Positions 1 through 9,752 of a DNA stretch of 64,000 nucleotides are shown here, piece after piece (within the stretch, counting starts at the first letter, position 1; each line of letters opens with the position of its first letter). The stretch is from an uncultured Oscillospiraceae bacterium (lineage in GTDB: Bacteria > Bacillota > Clostridia > Oscillospirales > Oscillospiraceae). The stretch lies in contig CANPYK010000005.1 of the NCBI GenBank assembly GCA_947588605.1, forward strand, positions 39,249 through 103,248, given 5' to 3'. Below the pieces are notes generated by a model. It was not told the DNA's origin and did no database searches. It saw only the letters and a program-made list of their open reading frames with translations. The translations under genes and the position numbers were made by a program.

Positions 1-2
1 AC

Positions 3-512
<510 letters not shown>

Positions 513-1363
513 AGCCGCCGCCACGAGGGGGAACGTGGGCACGGGCGGGTTTAGGACCCGCCCGTGCAGTTTACAATTTACCTTCAATCAACGCCGTAGG
601 GGCCGCCACTCCTGGCGGCCCGCGTTGCGATGACCTCCAATGTCGGTTAAATGGGATAACCTCCCATATTCCCTGTAGGGGCGGGTTCCAACCCGCCCTT
701 GCGCGGTTGCGTGACGGAAACAGGTCCGATAAAACGGGAAATGTCGGTTATCGGGGGGCATGGGCCGCTGTGGGCAGCGGCCCGTACGGCGTTGGTCGGG
801 ACGGGTCAATAGTCGAGAGGCGGGTCGCCCGGGAGGGCGACCCCTACGGCAGTGTTTATACCCTGCGGGTCGTCGGGACCGCCCTGTCATCCCACGCTCG
901 CTTCTCCCCTGCCCCCCTCCTACGAGGAGGGGGCGAAAAAGGTTGCGCCGCTTTGCGGCGCAATTTTTTATAAACGCGGCGCGAAGCGCCGCAACCTTAT
1001 TCCCCCGACCCCTTTTTCGGAAAAAGGGGTGCCGCCGCGGCGGCGGGGTATTCGAGCCTTCGTCTCTCGTCCCCCGTCTTAGCCTTCCCCACAAAGTGGG
1101 GAAGGTGGCGCCCGCAGGCGCCGGATGAGGTCGGTGCGTTCATCGCAGCCGCCCAAAGCCCTTCGGCTCCCACCTCACCCCTGCCCCTCCCCGCCCTGCG
1201 GGGAGGGCTCTGAGACGGAGCGGGTGCGATGATTCGGAAGCTTTTCCACAACATTTTCCTCCCCATCGAGCCATTTTTTCCGGCGGCATGTACGTCGGAA
1301 AAAATTCGCACGTATCCCCTTTGGCATTGGAAGGCCGCTTTGCGGCCTTCCAAGCCAGCTTCT
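513..1363. repeat. Intergenic mosaic of palindromic repeat modules
   Basis: This gap of about 850 bp has no credible gene; ORFs in it are shadows of repeats. It holds a GTAGGGGCCGCC-type module (about 591-625), a GGGGCGGGTT/CCCGCCC module (about 677-702), related modules near 768-790 and 826-848, and the CCCCTCCTACGAGGAGGGG hairpin (about 905-933). A composite block at about 940-1137 recurs almost unchanged at about 30882-31087. The stretch about 1079-1212 recurs at about 60919-61052. A 12-bp-arm hairpin at about 1325-1351 recurs, inverted and diverged, near 35940. Confidence 0.85.
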
Positions 1364-2155
1364 TTAAAACTGTATCTCCGGACCGGGATCGGGGCGGTAG
1401 GCGGGGAGGAGCTCCTTGTAGAATTCGGCGCGGGTGAGGTAGGTATAGGGGGTGAGGTAGATGTTCAGCAGGGGGACGCCGATCAGGGTGGTGACGAGGC
1501 CCGCGCCCAAGTACCAGAAGATGAAGGAGAACTCCAGCTTGAAAAGCCGCCACTTGTGGCCGCGCATGAGGCGCGCGGACTCCTTCAGGCACTGGATGGG
1601 GCCCTTGGAGGGGTCGTCCACCAGGATCATGACGGACATGGAGAGCATCAGCGCGGCGACGACGCCGGGGACCACCAGGAAAATGGAGCCCAGGCCCACG
1701 ATGAGGCCCGTGAGGAGGCTGATGACCAGGGCCTTCCACATCACCTGGAAGCCGAAAAGAAGGCTGGAGACATGCGTCTCCTCCCCCCGGCTCTCCCGGA
1801 GGATGTGGTTGGTGTAGCCCACGGACAGGGGGATGCTCATCAGGGAGATCAGCACCGACAGGACGATGCCGAAGGTGTTCCTGGCGAAGGAGTTGACGCT
1901 GGGCATACCGGCTATGATGTCGTTGAAGACCTGCTCCATCTCCTCGGGGGTGGCGGTCGCGAGCTTGTCGGCGGAGGCGGCGATCTGGTCCATGAGGCGG
2001 CGGGACCAGTCGTTGGTGCCGTCCAGCTCCCCGGACAGCCAGGAGAGCATCGTGTCGGCCACGATGAAGATGAGGGCGATCAGTAAAATGGCGCCGAGCC
2101 GCCGGCGCAGCGTGGACTTGGCCCGGAGCTTCAAAACGCGCGAGGTTGAACCCAT
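1364..2155 (-). CDS. DUF975 family integral membrane protein
   Basis: 263 aa. It matches the DUF975 layout: a basic N-terminus, one helix near residues 22-40, a luminal/extracellular loop, and several further helices including a glycine-rich GLIVGLGSIFLVVPG segment. The PSKGPIQCLKESARLMRGHKWRLF stretch (shown in part: ESARLMRGHKWR) is typical of the family. Function is unknown; members are common in Firmicutes and sit in the cytoplasmic membrane. The ATG is preceded by AAGGGAGA at good spacing. It is monocistronic with its own promoter at 2195-2222. Confidence 0.85.
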   Translation of the reverse strand: MGSTSRVLKLRAKSTLRRRLGAILLIALIFIVADTMLSWLSGELDGTNDWSRRLMDQIAASADKLATATPEEMEQVFNDIIAGMPSVNSFARNTFGIVLSVLISLMSIPLSVGYTNHILRESRGEETHVSSLLFGFQVMWKALVISLLTGLIVGLGSIFLVVPGVVAALMLSMSVMILVDDPSKGPIQCLKESARLMRGHKWRLFKLEFSFIFWYLGAGLVTTLIGVPLLNIYLTPYTYLTRAEFYKELLPAYRPDPGPEIQF

Positions 2156-2194
2156 GGTCTTATCTCCCTTCCAGCGGGTCAGTTTTCTGCATCT

Positions 2195-2222
2195 ATCATA
2201 ATCTTTTTATAAAATTTGTCAA
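2195..2222 (-). promoter_or_regulatory. Sigma-A promoter of the DUF975 gene
   Basis: On the minus strand TTGACA (2222-2217) is separated by 16 bp from TATGAT (2200-2195), about 40 bp before the DUF975 start. Confidence 0.75.
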
Positions 2223-2226
2223 GGGG

Positions 2227-2261
2227 AAAAAGGGGGCCGGATATCACCGGCCCCCTTTTTT
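2227..2261. terminator. Bidirectional terminator after purL
   Basis: A 9-bp GC stem (GGGGGCCGG / CCGGCCCCC) with a 6-nt loop is flanked by A-run and T-run. It lies just past the purL stop, so it can end the purine operon on the minus strand. Confidence 0.88.
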
Positions 2262-2263
2262 GC

Positions 2264-5200
2264 TTATTTGAAGTATTCCACGCCGGCGCGGAAGAGCTTC
2301 ATGTCGAACTCGCCGGGGACGTTCTTGTAGAGCCCGCCGACGCGTTCGGAGTGGCCCATCTTGCCGAAGACGCGCCCATCGGGGCTTGTGATGCCCTCGA
2401 TGGCGGCCACGGAGCCGTTGGGATTGTGGGCGATGTCCATGGTGGGGCGGCCGGCGAAGTCCACGTACTGGGTGGCGATCTGGCCCTTTTCCGCCAGCTG
2501 CGCCACGGTCTGGGCGCTGGCCAGGAACTTGCCCTCGCCGTGGGAGATGGGGACGGTGTAGATCTCCCCGGGGTTCGTGAGGGCCAGCCAGGGGGATTTG
2601 TTGGACGCCACGCGGGTGCGCACCAGGCGCGACTGGTGGCGGCCGATGGTGTTGAAGGTCAGGGTGGGACAATTGGGGTCGGTGTCCACGATCTTGCCGA
2701 AGGGCACCAGGCCCAGCTTGACCAGCGCCTGGAAGCCGTTGCAGATGCCGCCCATCAGGCCGTCCCGGCGCTCTAAAAGCTCGGTGACGGCGTCCCGGAC
2801 CTCGCCGGCGCGGAAGAAGGCGGTGATGAACTTGCCGGAGCCGTCCGGCTCGTCGCCGCCGGAGAAGCCGCCGGGGACGAAGATGATCTGGCTCTCCCCC
2901 ACCAGCTTTGCGAATTCCTCGGCGCTGCGGGCGATGGCGGCGCTGGTCTGGTTGCGGACCACGAAAATTTTTGCCTCCGCCCCCGCCTCCTCGAAGGCCC
3001 GGGCGGTGTCAAATTCGCAGTTGGTGCCGGGGAACACGGGGATGAGCACCCGGGGCCGGGCGCATTTGACCTTGGGGGACACGCGGGTGATGGCGGTGAA
3101 GCTGTACTCCGGCGCGGGGACGGAATCCCCGGCGCGGGTGGGATAGACCCGCTCCAGCTTCCCCTCCCAGGCCGCCCGGACGTCCTCCAGAAGGACGCTC
3201 TCGCCGCCCAAAGTGATGACGGGGTCCAATGTCGTCTGACCAAGGACAAATTCATCGGTGTCGCCGGTCATTTCCAGGATGAAGGAGCCGTAGGCGCGGC
3301 CAAATAGCTCCTCTTTTTGAACATCCGGCGCGAAGGCAAAGCCCACGCCGTTGCCCAGGCACATCTTGAAGACGCCCTCCGCCGCGCCGCCGTAAGCGGG
3401 CGTCCAGGCGGAGACGGCCGCGCCGCTCATCAAAAGGCCGTGGACCTTGTCAAAGAGCTTTTTGAGGCTGTCGGCGGTGGGAAGGCCGTCCTTCGTCTCC
3501 GGCTTCAGCCACACGACCTTGCGGCCGGGGGCCTTGAATTCCGGGGAACGGACCTGGTCCTCGGTGCCCATGGTGACGGCGAAGGAGACGAGGGTGGGCG
3601 GCACGTCCAGGTCCTCAAAGGAGCCGGACATGGAGTCCTTGCCGCCGATGGAGCCGATGCCCAGCTCCCGCTGGGCCTTCAGCGCGCCGAGAAGCGCCGC
3701 CAGGGGCTGGCCCCAGCGCTCCGGCTTTGCGCCGGGGCGGCAGAAATATTCCTGGAAGGTGAGGTACACGTCCTCAAAGGACGCGCCGGCGGCGATGAGC
3801 TTGCTCACCGATTCCACCACCGCCAGGTACGCGCCCTTGAAGGGGCTGGCCTCCATGACGGCGGGGTCGTAGCCCCAGGCCATGAAGGAGCAGGCGTCGG
3901 TATGGCCGTGGTCCAGAGGCAGGCGATGGGCCATGGCCTCGATGGGCGTGAGCTGATTTTTTCCGCCGAAGGGCATGAGCAAACTGGCCGCGCCGATGGT
4001 GGAGTCAAAGCGCTCGGAAAGGCCCCGCTTGGAGCAGACGTTGAGGTCGGAAGCCAGGGCCAGCAGGTCCTCCGCGAAGGACCCGGCGGGCCGGGGCTCC
4101 ACGGCCTTTTCGGCGGGGACCTTGATGGCGGTGTGCTTGGGCGCGCCGTTGGTGTTCAAAAAGTCACGGGAGATGTCCACGATCTTTTTGCCGTTCCACT
4201 CCATGACGAGGCGCGGCTCGGCGGTGACCACGGCGATGACGGTGGACTCCAGATTCTCCCCGTCCGCCAGGGCCATGAAGGCGTCCCGGTCCTCCGGGGC
4301 CACCACCACGGCCATGCGCTCCTGGGACTCGGAGATGGCAAGCTCCGTGCCGTCCAGCCCATCGTACTTCCTGGGCACGGCGTTGAGGTCGATATAGAGG
4401 CCGTCGGCCAACTCCCCCACCGCCACGCTGACACCGCCCGCGCCGAAGTCGTTGCACCGCTTGATGAGCCGGGTGGCGTCGGGGTTGCGGAAAAGGCGCT
4501 GGAGCTTGCGCTCCTCGGGGGCGTTGCCCTTCTGGACCTCCGCCCCGCAGGTCTCCACGGAGTGGGCGTTGTGGGCCTTGGAGGAGCCGGTGGCCCCGCC
4601 GATGCCGTCCCGGCCGGTGCGGCCGCCGAGTAAGATCACGATATCCCCCGGCGCGGGGACCTCCCGCCGGACGTTGGAGGCCGGGGCCGCGCCCAGGACC
4701 GCGCCGATCTCCATGTGCTTGGCCGCGTATCCGGGGTGGTAGATCTCGTCCACGATGCCCGTGGCAAGGCCGATCTGGTTGCCGTAGGAGCTGTACCCCG
4801 CCGCCGCGCCGGTGACCAGCTTGCGCTGGGGAAGCTTCCCGGCCATGGTGTCGCTCACGGGCACCGTAGGGTCGGAAGCGCCGGTGACGCGCATGGCGGC
4901 GTAGACGTAGCTGCGCCCGGAGAGGGGGTCCCGGATGGCGCCGCCGATGCAGGTGGCCGCGCCGCCGAAGGGCTCGATCTCCGTAGGGTGGTTGTGCGTC
5001 TCGTTTTTGAAGAGCAAAAGCCAGTCCTGCACCTCGCCGTCCACGGTAATTTTAATTTTCACCGTGCAGGCGTTGATCTCCTCGGACTCGTCGAGCTTGG
5101 GGAGAAGGCCCCGCTTTTTGAGGTATTTCGCGCCCACGGTGGCGATATCCATGAGGCACATGGGCTTTTTGTCGCCGCAATACTCCCGCATGGCCAGGTA

Positions 5201-5938
5201 GATCTCAAACTCCTCCTGGCACAGGGGGTCCTCAAACTCCACGCTGTCGATCTGGGTGAGGAAGGTGGTGTGGCGGCAGTGGTCGGACCAGTAGGTGTCG
5301 ATCATGCGGATCTCGGTGATGGTGGGCTCCCGCCCCTCGGAGGCGAAGTAGTCCCGGCAGAACAGGAGGTCGTCCGCGTCCATGGCAAGGCCGTACCTTT
5401 TGACGAAGTCCTCGATGCCGTCGTGGGTGAGGGCGGTGAAGCCCTCCAGCGTCTCCACCGCGGTGGGGATGGCGTAGTCGGTCCGGAGTGTCTCGGGCTT
5501 GTCCAAAGACGCCTCCCGTGCCTCTACGGGGTTTATCACATATTTCTTGACCTTCTGAAGGTCGCTCTGCGACAGCCGCCCCCGCAGAACGTAGACCTTG
5601 GCGGTGCGGACCGTGGGGCGCTCGCCGTGGGAGATGATCTGGATGCACTGGGCCGCCGAGTCCGCCCGCTGGTCGAACTGCCCCGGCAGGTACTCCACGG
5701 CGAAGACGGTCCCCTCCGCCTCCAGCTCCTCGTAGGTCACGTCCAGCTGGGGCTCGGAGAAGACGGTGCGCACCGCCGTCTTAAAGAGCGCCTCGTCGAT
5801 GCCCTCCACGTCGTAGCGGTTGAGCACCCGCAGGCCCCGCAGATTTTTGACGCCCAGAAGCTCCCGGAGGTCGGACGCCAGGGCGTCGGCCTCCAGCGTC
5901 AGGCCGTTTCGTTTCTCCACAAATACTCTGTAAACCAT
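2264..5938 (-). CDS. purL: Phosphoribosylformylglycinamidine synthase, single-chain
   Basis: 1224 aa. It catalyses FGAR + ATP + glutamine to FGAM, step 4 of purine synthesis. This is the long single-chain form: a PurS-like N-terminus (about 1-90), two AIR-synthase-like halves (about 170-900) with ETHNHPTEIEPF for substrate binding, and a C-terminal glutaminase (about 970-1224). The glutaminase keeps the nucleophile (GGICNGF) and the His/Glu pair (SHGEGKF). It is the last gene of the purine operon, 10 bp after purD, and ends at a strong terminator. Confidence 0.97.
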   Translation of the reverse strand: MVYRVFVEKRNGLTLEADALASDLRELLGVKNLRGLRVLNRYDVEGIDEALFKTAVRTVFSEPQLDVTYEELEAEGTVFAVEYLPGQFDQRADSAAQCIQIISHGERPTVRTAKVYVLRGRLSQSDLQKVKKYVINPVEAREASLDKPETLRTDYAIPTAVETLEGFTALTHDGIEDFVKRYGLAMDADDLLFCRDYFASEGREPTITEIRMIDTYWSDHCRHTTFLTQIDSVEFEDPLCQEEFEIYLAMREYCGDKKPMCLMDIATVGAKYLKKRGLLPKLDESEEINACTVKIKITVDGEVQDWLLLFKNETHNHPTEIEPFGGAATCIGGAIRDPLSGRSYVYAAMRVTGASDPTVPVSDTMAGKLPQRKLVTGAAAGYSSYGNQIGLATGIVDEIYHPGYAAKHMEIGAVLGAAPASNVRREVPAPGDIVILLGGRTGRDGIGGATGSSKAHNAHSVETCGAEVQKGNAPEERKLQRLFRNPDATRLIKRCNDFGAGGVSVAVGELADGLYIDLNAVPRKYDGLDGTELAISESQERMAVVVAPEDRDAFMALADGENLESTVIAVVTAEPRLVMEWNGKKIVDISRDFLNTNGAPKHTAIKVPAEKAVEPRPAGSFAEDLLALASDLNVCSKRGLSERFDSTIGAASLLMPFGGKNQLTPIEAMAHRLPLDHGHTDACSFMAWGYDPAVMEASPFKGAYLAVVESVSKLIAAGASFEDVYLTFQEYFCRPGAKPERWGQPLAALLGALKAQRELGIGSIGGKDSMSGSFEDLDVPPTLVSFAVTMGTEDQVRSPEFKAPGRKVVWLKPETKDGLPTADSLKKLFDKVHGLLMSGAAVSAWTPAYGGAAEGVFKMCLGNGVGFAFAPDVQKEELFGRAYGSFILEMTGDTDEFVLGQTTLDPVITLGGESVLLEDVRAAWEGKLERVYPTRAGDSVPAPEYSFTAITRVSPKVKCARPRVLIPVFPGTNCEFDTARAFEEAGAEAKIFVVRNQTSAAIARSAEEFAKLVGESQIIFVPGGFSGGDEPDGSGKFITAFFRAGEVRDAVTELLERRDGLMGGICNGFQALVKLGLVPFGKIVDTDPNCPTLTFNTIGRHQSRLVRTRVASNKSPWLALTNPGEIYTVPISHGEGKFLASAQTVAQLAEKGQIATQYVDFAGRPTMDIAHNPNGSVAAIEGITSPDGRVFGKMGHSERVGGLYKNVPGEFDMKLFRAGVEYFK

Positions 5939-5948
5939 GTCTGCCCTC

Positions 5949-7220
5949 TTATTTCTTTAAGGCGTCCAGCGCCCGTTTTCCGATGTCCCGGCGGCAAAAG
6001 CCGTTTTCAAAGCGCACGGCGTCCGCCGTCTCATACGCCCCGGCGACGGCCTTTTCCAGCGTGTCCTCCACGGCCACGCACCCCAGGACCCGCCCGCCGT
6101 GGCTGAGGAGCCTTCCGTCCCGCGTCTCCGCGCCGGCAACAAAGATGTCCCGGTCGGGACCGAGCTTCGGAAGCTCGATCTCAAAGCCGCTTTCGTACTT
6201 CACAGGGTAGCCCTTGGAGGCCAGCACCACGCAGGCGGCGGATTTCTCCGAGAACTTGACCTCCGTCTCCGCAAGCCGCTCCTCGGTGACGGCACGCATG
6301 ACGGTGAGGAGGTCGGATTCCAGCAGCGGCAGGACCACCTGCGTCTCCGGGTCGCCGAAGCGGCAGTTATACTCGATGACCTTGGGGCCGTCCCGGGTGA
6401 TCATCAGGCCGAAGTAGAGGCACCCCTTAAAGGGCCGGCCCTCGGCGGCCATGGCCTTAATGGTGGGGACGAAAATTTCGTCCATGCACCGCTGTGCCAC
6501 CTCCGGGGTGTAGTAGGGATTGGGGGCCACGGTGCCCATGCCGCCGGTGTTGGGGCCGGCGTCGCCGTCGTGAGCGCGCTTGTGGTCCATGCTGGACACC
6601 ATGGGGACCACGGTCTTCCCGTCGGTGAAGGAGAGGACCGAAACCTCCGGCCCCTCCAGGTACTCCTCGATGACCACTGTGGAGCCGGAGGCGCCGAATT
6701 TGCCGCCCTCCATCATCTCCCGGATGGCCGCCTTCGCCTCCCCCACCGTCATGGCGACGGTGACGCCCTTGCCCAGGGCAAGGCCGTCGGCCTTCACCAC
6801 GATGGGCGCGCCCATCTTCTCCACGTAGGCCAGGGCCTCGTTCATATGGGTGAAGGTCCGGTGCTGGGCGGTGGGGATGCCGTACTTCTTCATGAGGGCC
6901 TTGGAAAAGGCCTTGCTGGCCTCGATGACGGCGGCGTTTTTCCGGGGGCCGAAGCAGGGGATGCCGAGCTTCTCCAGCTCGTCCACGCACCCCAGGGCCA
7001 GGGGGTCGTCCGGGGCCACCACGGCGTAGTCCACGTGCTTTTCCCCGGCAAATCGGACGATGCCCTCGATGTCCGTGGCCTTGATGGGCACGCACACCGC
7101 GTCCGCGGCGATGCCCCCGTTCCCCGGCAGGGCGTAGATGACGTCCGCCGCCGGGTTTTTCCGAAGCGCCTTGATGATGGCGTGCTCGCGGCCCCCGCCG
7201 CCCACAACAAGAATCTTCAT
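5949..7220 (-). CDS. purD: Phosphoribosylamine-glycine ligase (GAR synthetase)
   Basis: 423 aa, standard length. It joins phosphoribosylamine and glycine using ATP. The N-terminal MKILVVGGGGREHAI motif is diagnostic, followed by the ATP-grasp region with GPNTGGMGTV and the C-terminal PurD domain (AGAETRDGRLLSHGGRVLG). It lies between the AICAR transformylase and purL with short gaps, so it belongs to the same transcript. Confidence 0.97.
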   Translation of the reverse strand: MKILVVGGGGREHAIIKALRKNPAADVIYALPGNGGIAADAVCVPIKATDIEGIVRFAGEKHVDYAVVAPDDPLALGCVDELEKLGIPCFGPRKNAAVIEASKAFSKALMKKYGIPTAQHRTFTHMNEALAYVEKMGAPIVVKADGLALGKGVTVAMTVGEAKAAIREMMEGGKFGASGSTVVIEEYLEGPEVSVLSFTDGKTVVPMVSSMDHKRAHDGDAGPNTGGMGTVAPNPYYTPEVAQRCMDEIFVPTIKAMAAEGRPFKGCLYFGLMITRDGPKVIEYNCRFGDPETQVVLPLLESDLLTVMRAVTEERLAETEVKFSEKSAACVVLASKGYPVKYESGFEIELPKLGPDRDIFVAGAETRDGRLLSHGGRVLGCVAVEDTLEKAVAGAYETADAVRFENGFCRRDIGKRALDALKK

Positions 7221-7241
7221 GGAACGCGCCTCCCCTTTCTC

Positions 7242-8426
7242 TTAATGGTGGAACAGCCTCATGCCGGTGAAGGCCATGGCCATACCGTATTTGTTGGCGA
7301 CCTCGATGACGTTATCGTCCCGCACGGACCCGCCGGGTTCGGCGACGTACTTGACGCCGCTCTTGTGGGCCCGCTCCACGTTGTCGCCGAAGGGGAAGAA
7401 GGCGTCGGAGCCCAGGGACACGTCGGTAATGGTGTCGAGATAGGCCCGCTGCTCCTCCGCGCTGAAATACCGGGGCTGTTCGGTGAAATAACGCTGCCAG
7501 ACGCCGTCTGCGGTGACGTCCTCCTCGTTGTGGTTGATGAAGCCGTCGATGACGTTGTCCCGGTCGGCGCGGCCCAGGCCTTTTATAAAGGGCAGCTCCA
7601 GGACCCGCTGGGACTGGCGAAGATGCCAGGTGTCGGCCTTCCCGCCGGCAAGGCGGGTGCAGTGGATGCGGCTTTGCTGGCCCGCGCCCACGCCGATGGC
7701 CTGTCCGTCGGCGGCGAAGCAGACGGAGTTGGACTGGGTGTATTTGAGGGTGATGAGGGAGATGATGAGGTCCCTTTTCGCAAACTCCGGGATGTCCTTA
7801 TTCTCCGTCACCACGTTTTTCAGAAGCTCACGGTCGATCTTGAAGTCGTTCCTGCCCTGGGAGAAGGTGACACCGAAGACGTCCTTCGTCTCCTCGTGCT
7901 CCGGCACGTAGCCGGCGTCGATTTTTACCACGTTGTAGCCGCCGTTCTTCTTCTGGCGCAGGAGCTCCAGCGCCTCGGGGGTGTAGCCGGGGGCGATGAC
8001 GCCGTCGCTGACCTCGCGCTTGATGATCCTGGCGGTGGTGACGTCGCACACGTCGGAGAGGGCGATCCAGTCGCCAAAGCTGCTCATCCGGTCGGTTCCT
8101 CTGGCTCTCGCGTAGGCGCAGGCCAGGGGCGAATCGTCCAGGCCCTTGATGTCGTGGACGAAGCAGGCTCTTTTCAGCTCCTCGGACAGCGGATTGCCCA
8201 CCGCCGCCCCGGCGGGGGAGACGTGCTTGAAGCTGGCCGCCGCCGGAAGGCCCAGCTCACGCTGAAGCTCCCGGACCAGCTGCCAGGAGTTGAGGGCGTC
8301 CAGGAAATTGATGTACCCCGGCCGTCCGTTCAGGACCTCCAGGGGCAGCGCGGCGCCGGAGCGCATGAAGATCTTCGCCGGCTTCTGGTTGGGGTTGCAG
8401 CCGTATTTCAGTTCAAATTCAGTCAT
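7242..8426 (-). CDS. purH: AICAR transformylase, stand-alone (PurH C-terminal domain)
   Basis: 394 aa. It transfers the formyl group of 10-formyl-THF to AICAR, the penultimate step of IMP synthesis. Bifunctional PurH has an N-terminal MGS-like IMP cyclohydrolase domain of about 190 residues; here the protein starts directly with the transformylase part (MTEFELKYGCNPNQKPAKI) and keeps the KHVSPAGAA catalytic-His region. I place the start at the ATG at 8426 because it has a GAGGTG ribosome site and matches family N-termini; a GTG at 8438 has none. The cyclohydrolase step is supplied by the adjacent upstream gene. Confidence 0.93.
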   Translation of the reverse strand: MTEFELKYGCNPNQKPAKIFMRSGAALPLEVLNGRPGYINFLDALNSWQLVRELQRELGLPAAASFKHVSPAGAAVGNPLSEELKRACFVHDIKGLDDSPLACAYARARGTDRMSSFGDWIALSDVCDVTTARIIKREVSDGVIAPGYTPEALELLRQKKNGGYNVVKIDAGYVPEHEETKDVFGVTFSQGRNDFKIDRELLKNVVTENKDIPEFAKRDLIISLITLKYTQSNSVCFAADGQAIGVGAGQQSRIHCTRLAGGKADTWHLRQSQRVLELPFIKGLGRADRDNVIDGFINHNEEDVTADGVWQRYFTEQPRYFSAEEQRAYLDTITDVSLGSDAFFPFGDNVERAHKSGVKYVAEPGGSVRDDNVIEVANKYGMAMAFTGMRLFHH

Positions 8427-8434
8427 GTCGCACC

Positions 8435-9139
8435 TCACACGTTCTTGTTGACGATGACGCTGTCGTCTTTTCCGGTCTCAATGTCGATGTAGCTCACATA
8501 GAGGGACACCTTGTTGTCCTCGTTAAGGCTCCTCCAGAGAAGGTCGGCGAACGCCTTCGCGCTCTCCGCCTCGACGGACACGCGCTCCGGCTCGCCCTCA
8601 AAGCTGGGGATGGGGTCCCCGTCGCGCTTATAGGTGTGGATGAAGTGGCCCGTGCCGGGCAGGGGCCGGTCGTACTCGTAAAAGTACCGGCAGCAGCAGG
8701 TGGGGTCGCCGTCCATGGACTTGAGGATGGACAGGGCGTACTTCCCATCCGGCGTCACCACGCCGGAGACGCGGGGCGTCCAGTTGGGTCCGTCTGGCTC
8801 GAAGGTCCGCTTGTGCAGGGCGTGGCGGTAGCAGTGGCCCTCCGCCATGGCGTCCCGGATGGTGTCCGTCTGGTCGCCGTTGGTGACGATGGTGGTGCCG
8901 TTCAGCACCCGCACCGGGTGGTAGATGATGAGGCTGGGGTCCTCCATCTTAGATTCGTCAAAGGCTTTCGTGCGGATGCCGTCCTCGGTGGCCTCGAAGA
9001 CCCGGTTGCGGCTGTTGGCGCTCCGGCCCATGATGAAGTAGGCGATCACGGCCTTTTTGTCGTCCTTCGACCGGCCCAGAACGATGCCCCGGCCGGGGTA
9101 GGTATTCTCCGTGAGAAGCTTAGTTAGATCGTACATCAT
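8435..9139 (-). CDS. IMP cyclohydrolase, PurO-like
   Basis: 234 aa, predicted to close FAICAR to IMP, the last step of the pathway. It resembles the PurO/IMP_cyclohyd family (first known from archaea, also in some Clostridia): N-terminal NTYPGRGIVLGRS, central RNRVFE and DPSLIIYHPVRV segments. It is unrelated to the PurH cyclohydrolase domain. The gene starts with ATGATG behind GAGGGGATA and overlaps the purN end by 20 bp; its stop sits 8 bp before the AICAR transformylase ATG. The position exactly fills the activity missing from that neighbour. Confidence 0.88.
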   Translation of the reverse strand: MMYDLTKLLTENTYPGRGIVLGRSKDDKKAVIAYFIMGRSANSRNRVFEATEDGIRTKAFDESKMEDPSLIIYHPVRVLNGTTIVTNGDQTDTIRDAMAEGHCYRHALHKRTFEPDGPNWTPRVSGVVTPDGKYALSILKSMDGDPTCCCRYFYEYDRPLPGTGHFIHTYKRDGDPIPSFEGEPERVSVEAESAKAFADLLWRSLNEDNKVSLYVSYIDIETGKDDSVIVNKNV

Positions 9140-9752
9140 TTATCCCCTCCATAAGCTCTTTTGAGACTTTTTCGGCGGCCTCGGGCAAAATGACCCACTC
9201 GGCCTCCTCCATGACTCTCCGTTGCAAAACCTCCGGCGTGTCGCCGTCGCGGACATAGACGGCCTTCTGGGCGATGATCCGCCCGCCGTCGCAGACCTCG
9301 TTGACATAGTGGACCGTGGCCCCGGTGACCTTCACGCCGTAGGCAAGCGCCGCCTCGTGGACGTGGAGGCCGTACATCCCCTTGCCGCAGAAGCTGGGGA
9401 TGAGGGCCGGGTGGACGTTGATGATCCGGCCGGGATACCGGGCGGTGAACGCTTCGGTAAGGATGTTGAGGTAGCCCGCCAGGATGATGAGGTCGATGCG
9501 GTGCTCATCCAGCACCCGCGCAAGCTCCCGGTCGAACGCCTCCTGGGTGCCGCCCAGGGCCTTTTTGGAGATGAACAGCGCCTCGACCCCCGCGTTTTTT
9601 GCCCGCTCCAGGGCGTAGGCGCTTTTGACGTTGGAGACGACCAGGACGATCTCGCCGCTGGTGAGAATCCCGCTCTTCTCCGCGTCCAGGAGGGCCTGCA
9701 AATTCGTGCCGCCGCCGGAGACCAGCACGGCGATCCTCGCCTTTTTCAGCAT
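9120..9752 (-). CDS. purN: Phosphoribosylglycinamide formyltransferase
   Basis: 210 aa. It formylates GAR with 10-formyl-THF. The N-terminal VSGGGTNLQAL motif and the catalytic region ILAGYLNILTEAF followed by NVHPALIPSF (Asn-His-Asp family motif) are present, as is the conserved Asp segment near the end (RDGDTPEVLQRRV). It overlaps the purM stop by 7 bp (ATGCTGA), which suggests translational coupling. Confidence 0.96.
   Translation of the reverse strand: MLKKARIAVLVSGGGTNLQALLDAEKSGILTSGEIVLVVSNVKSAYALERAKNAGVEALFISKKALGGTQEAFDRELARVLDEHRIDLIILAGYLNILTEAFTARYPGRIINVHPALIPSFCGKGMYGLHVHEAALAYGVKVTGATVHYVNEVCDGGRIIAQKAVYVRDGDTPEVLQRRVMEEAEWVILPEAAEKVSKELMEGINDVRSN

Noticed and set aside
588..1353. 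Several overlapping ORFs in the first repeat mosaic
   Set aside because: They read through palindromic repeats in multiple frames and recur as fragments wherever the repeats occur.
6099..8492. Very long plus-strand ORF opposite purD and the AICAR transformylase
   Set aside because: Antisense shadow; composition is a mirror of the real minus-strand genes, no ribosome site or motifs.
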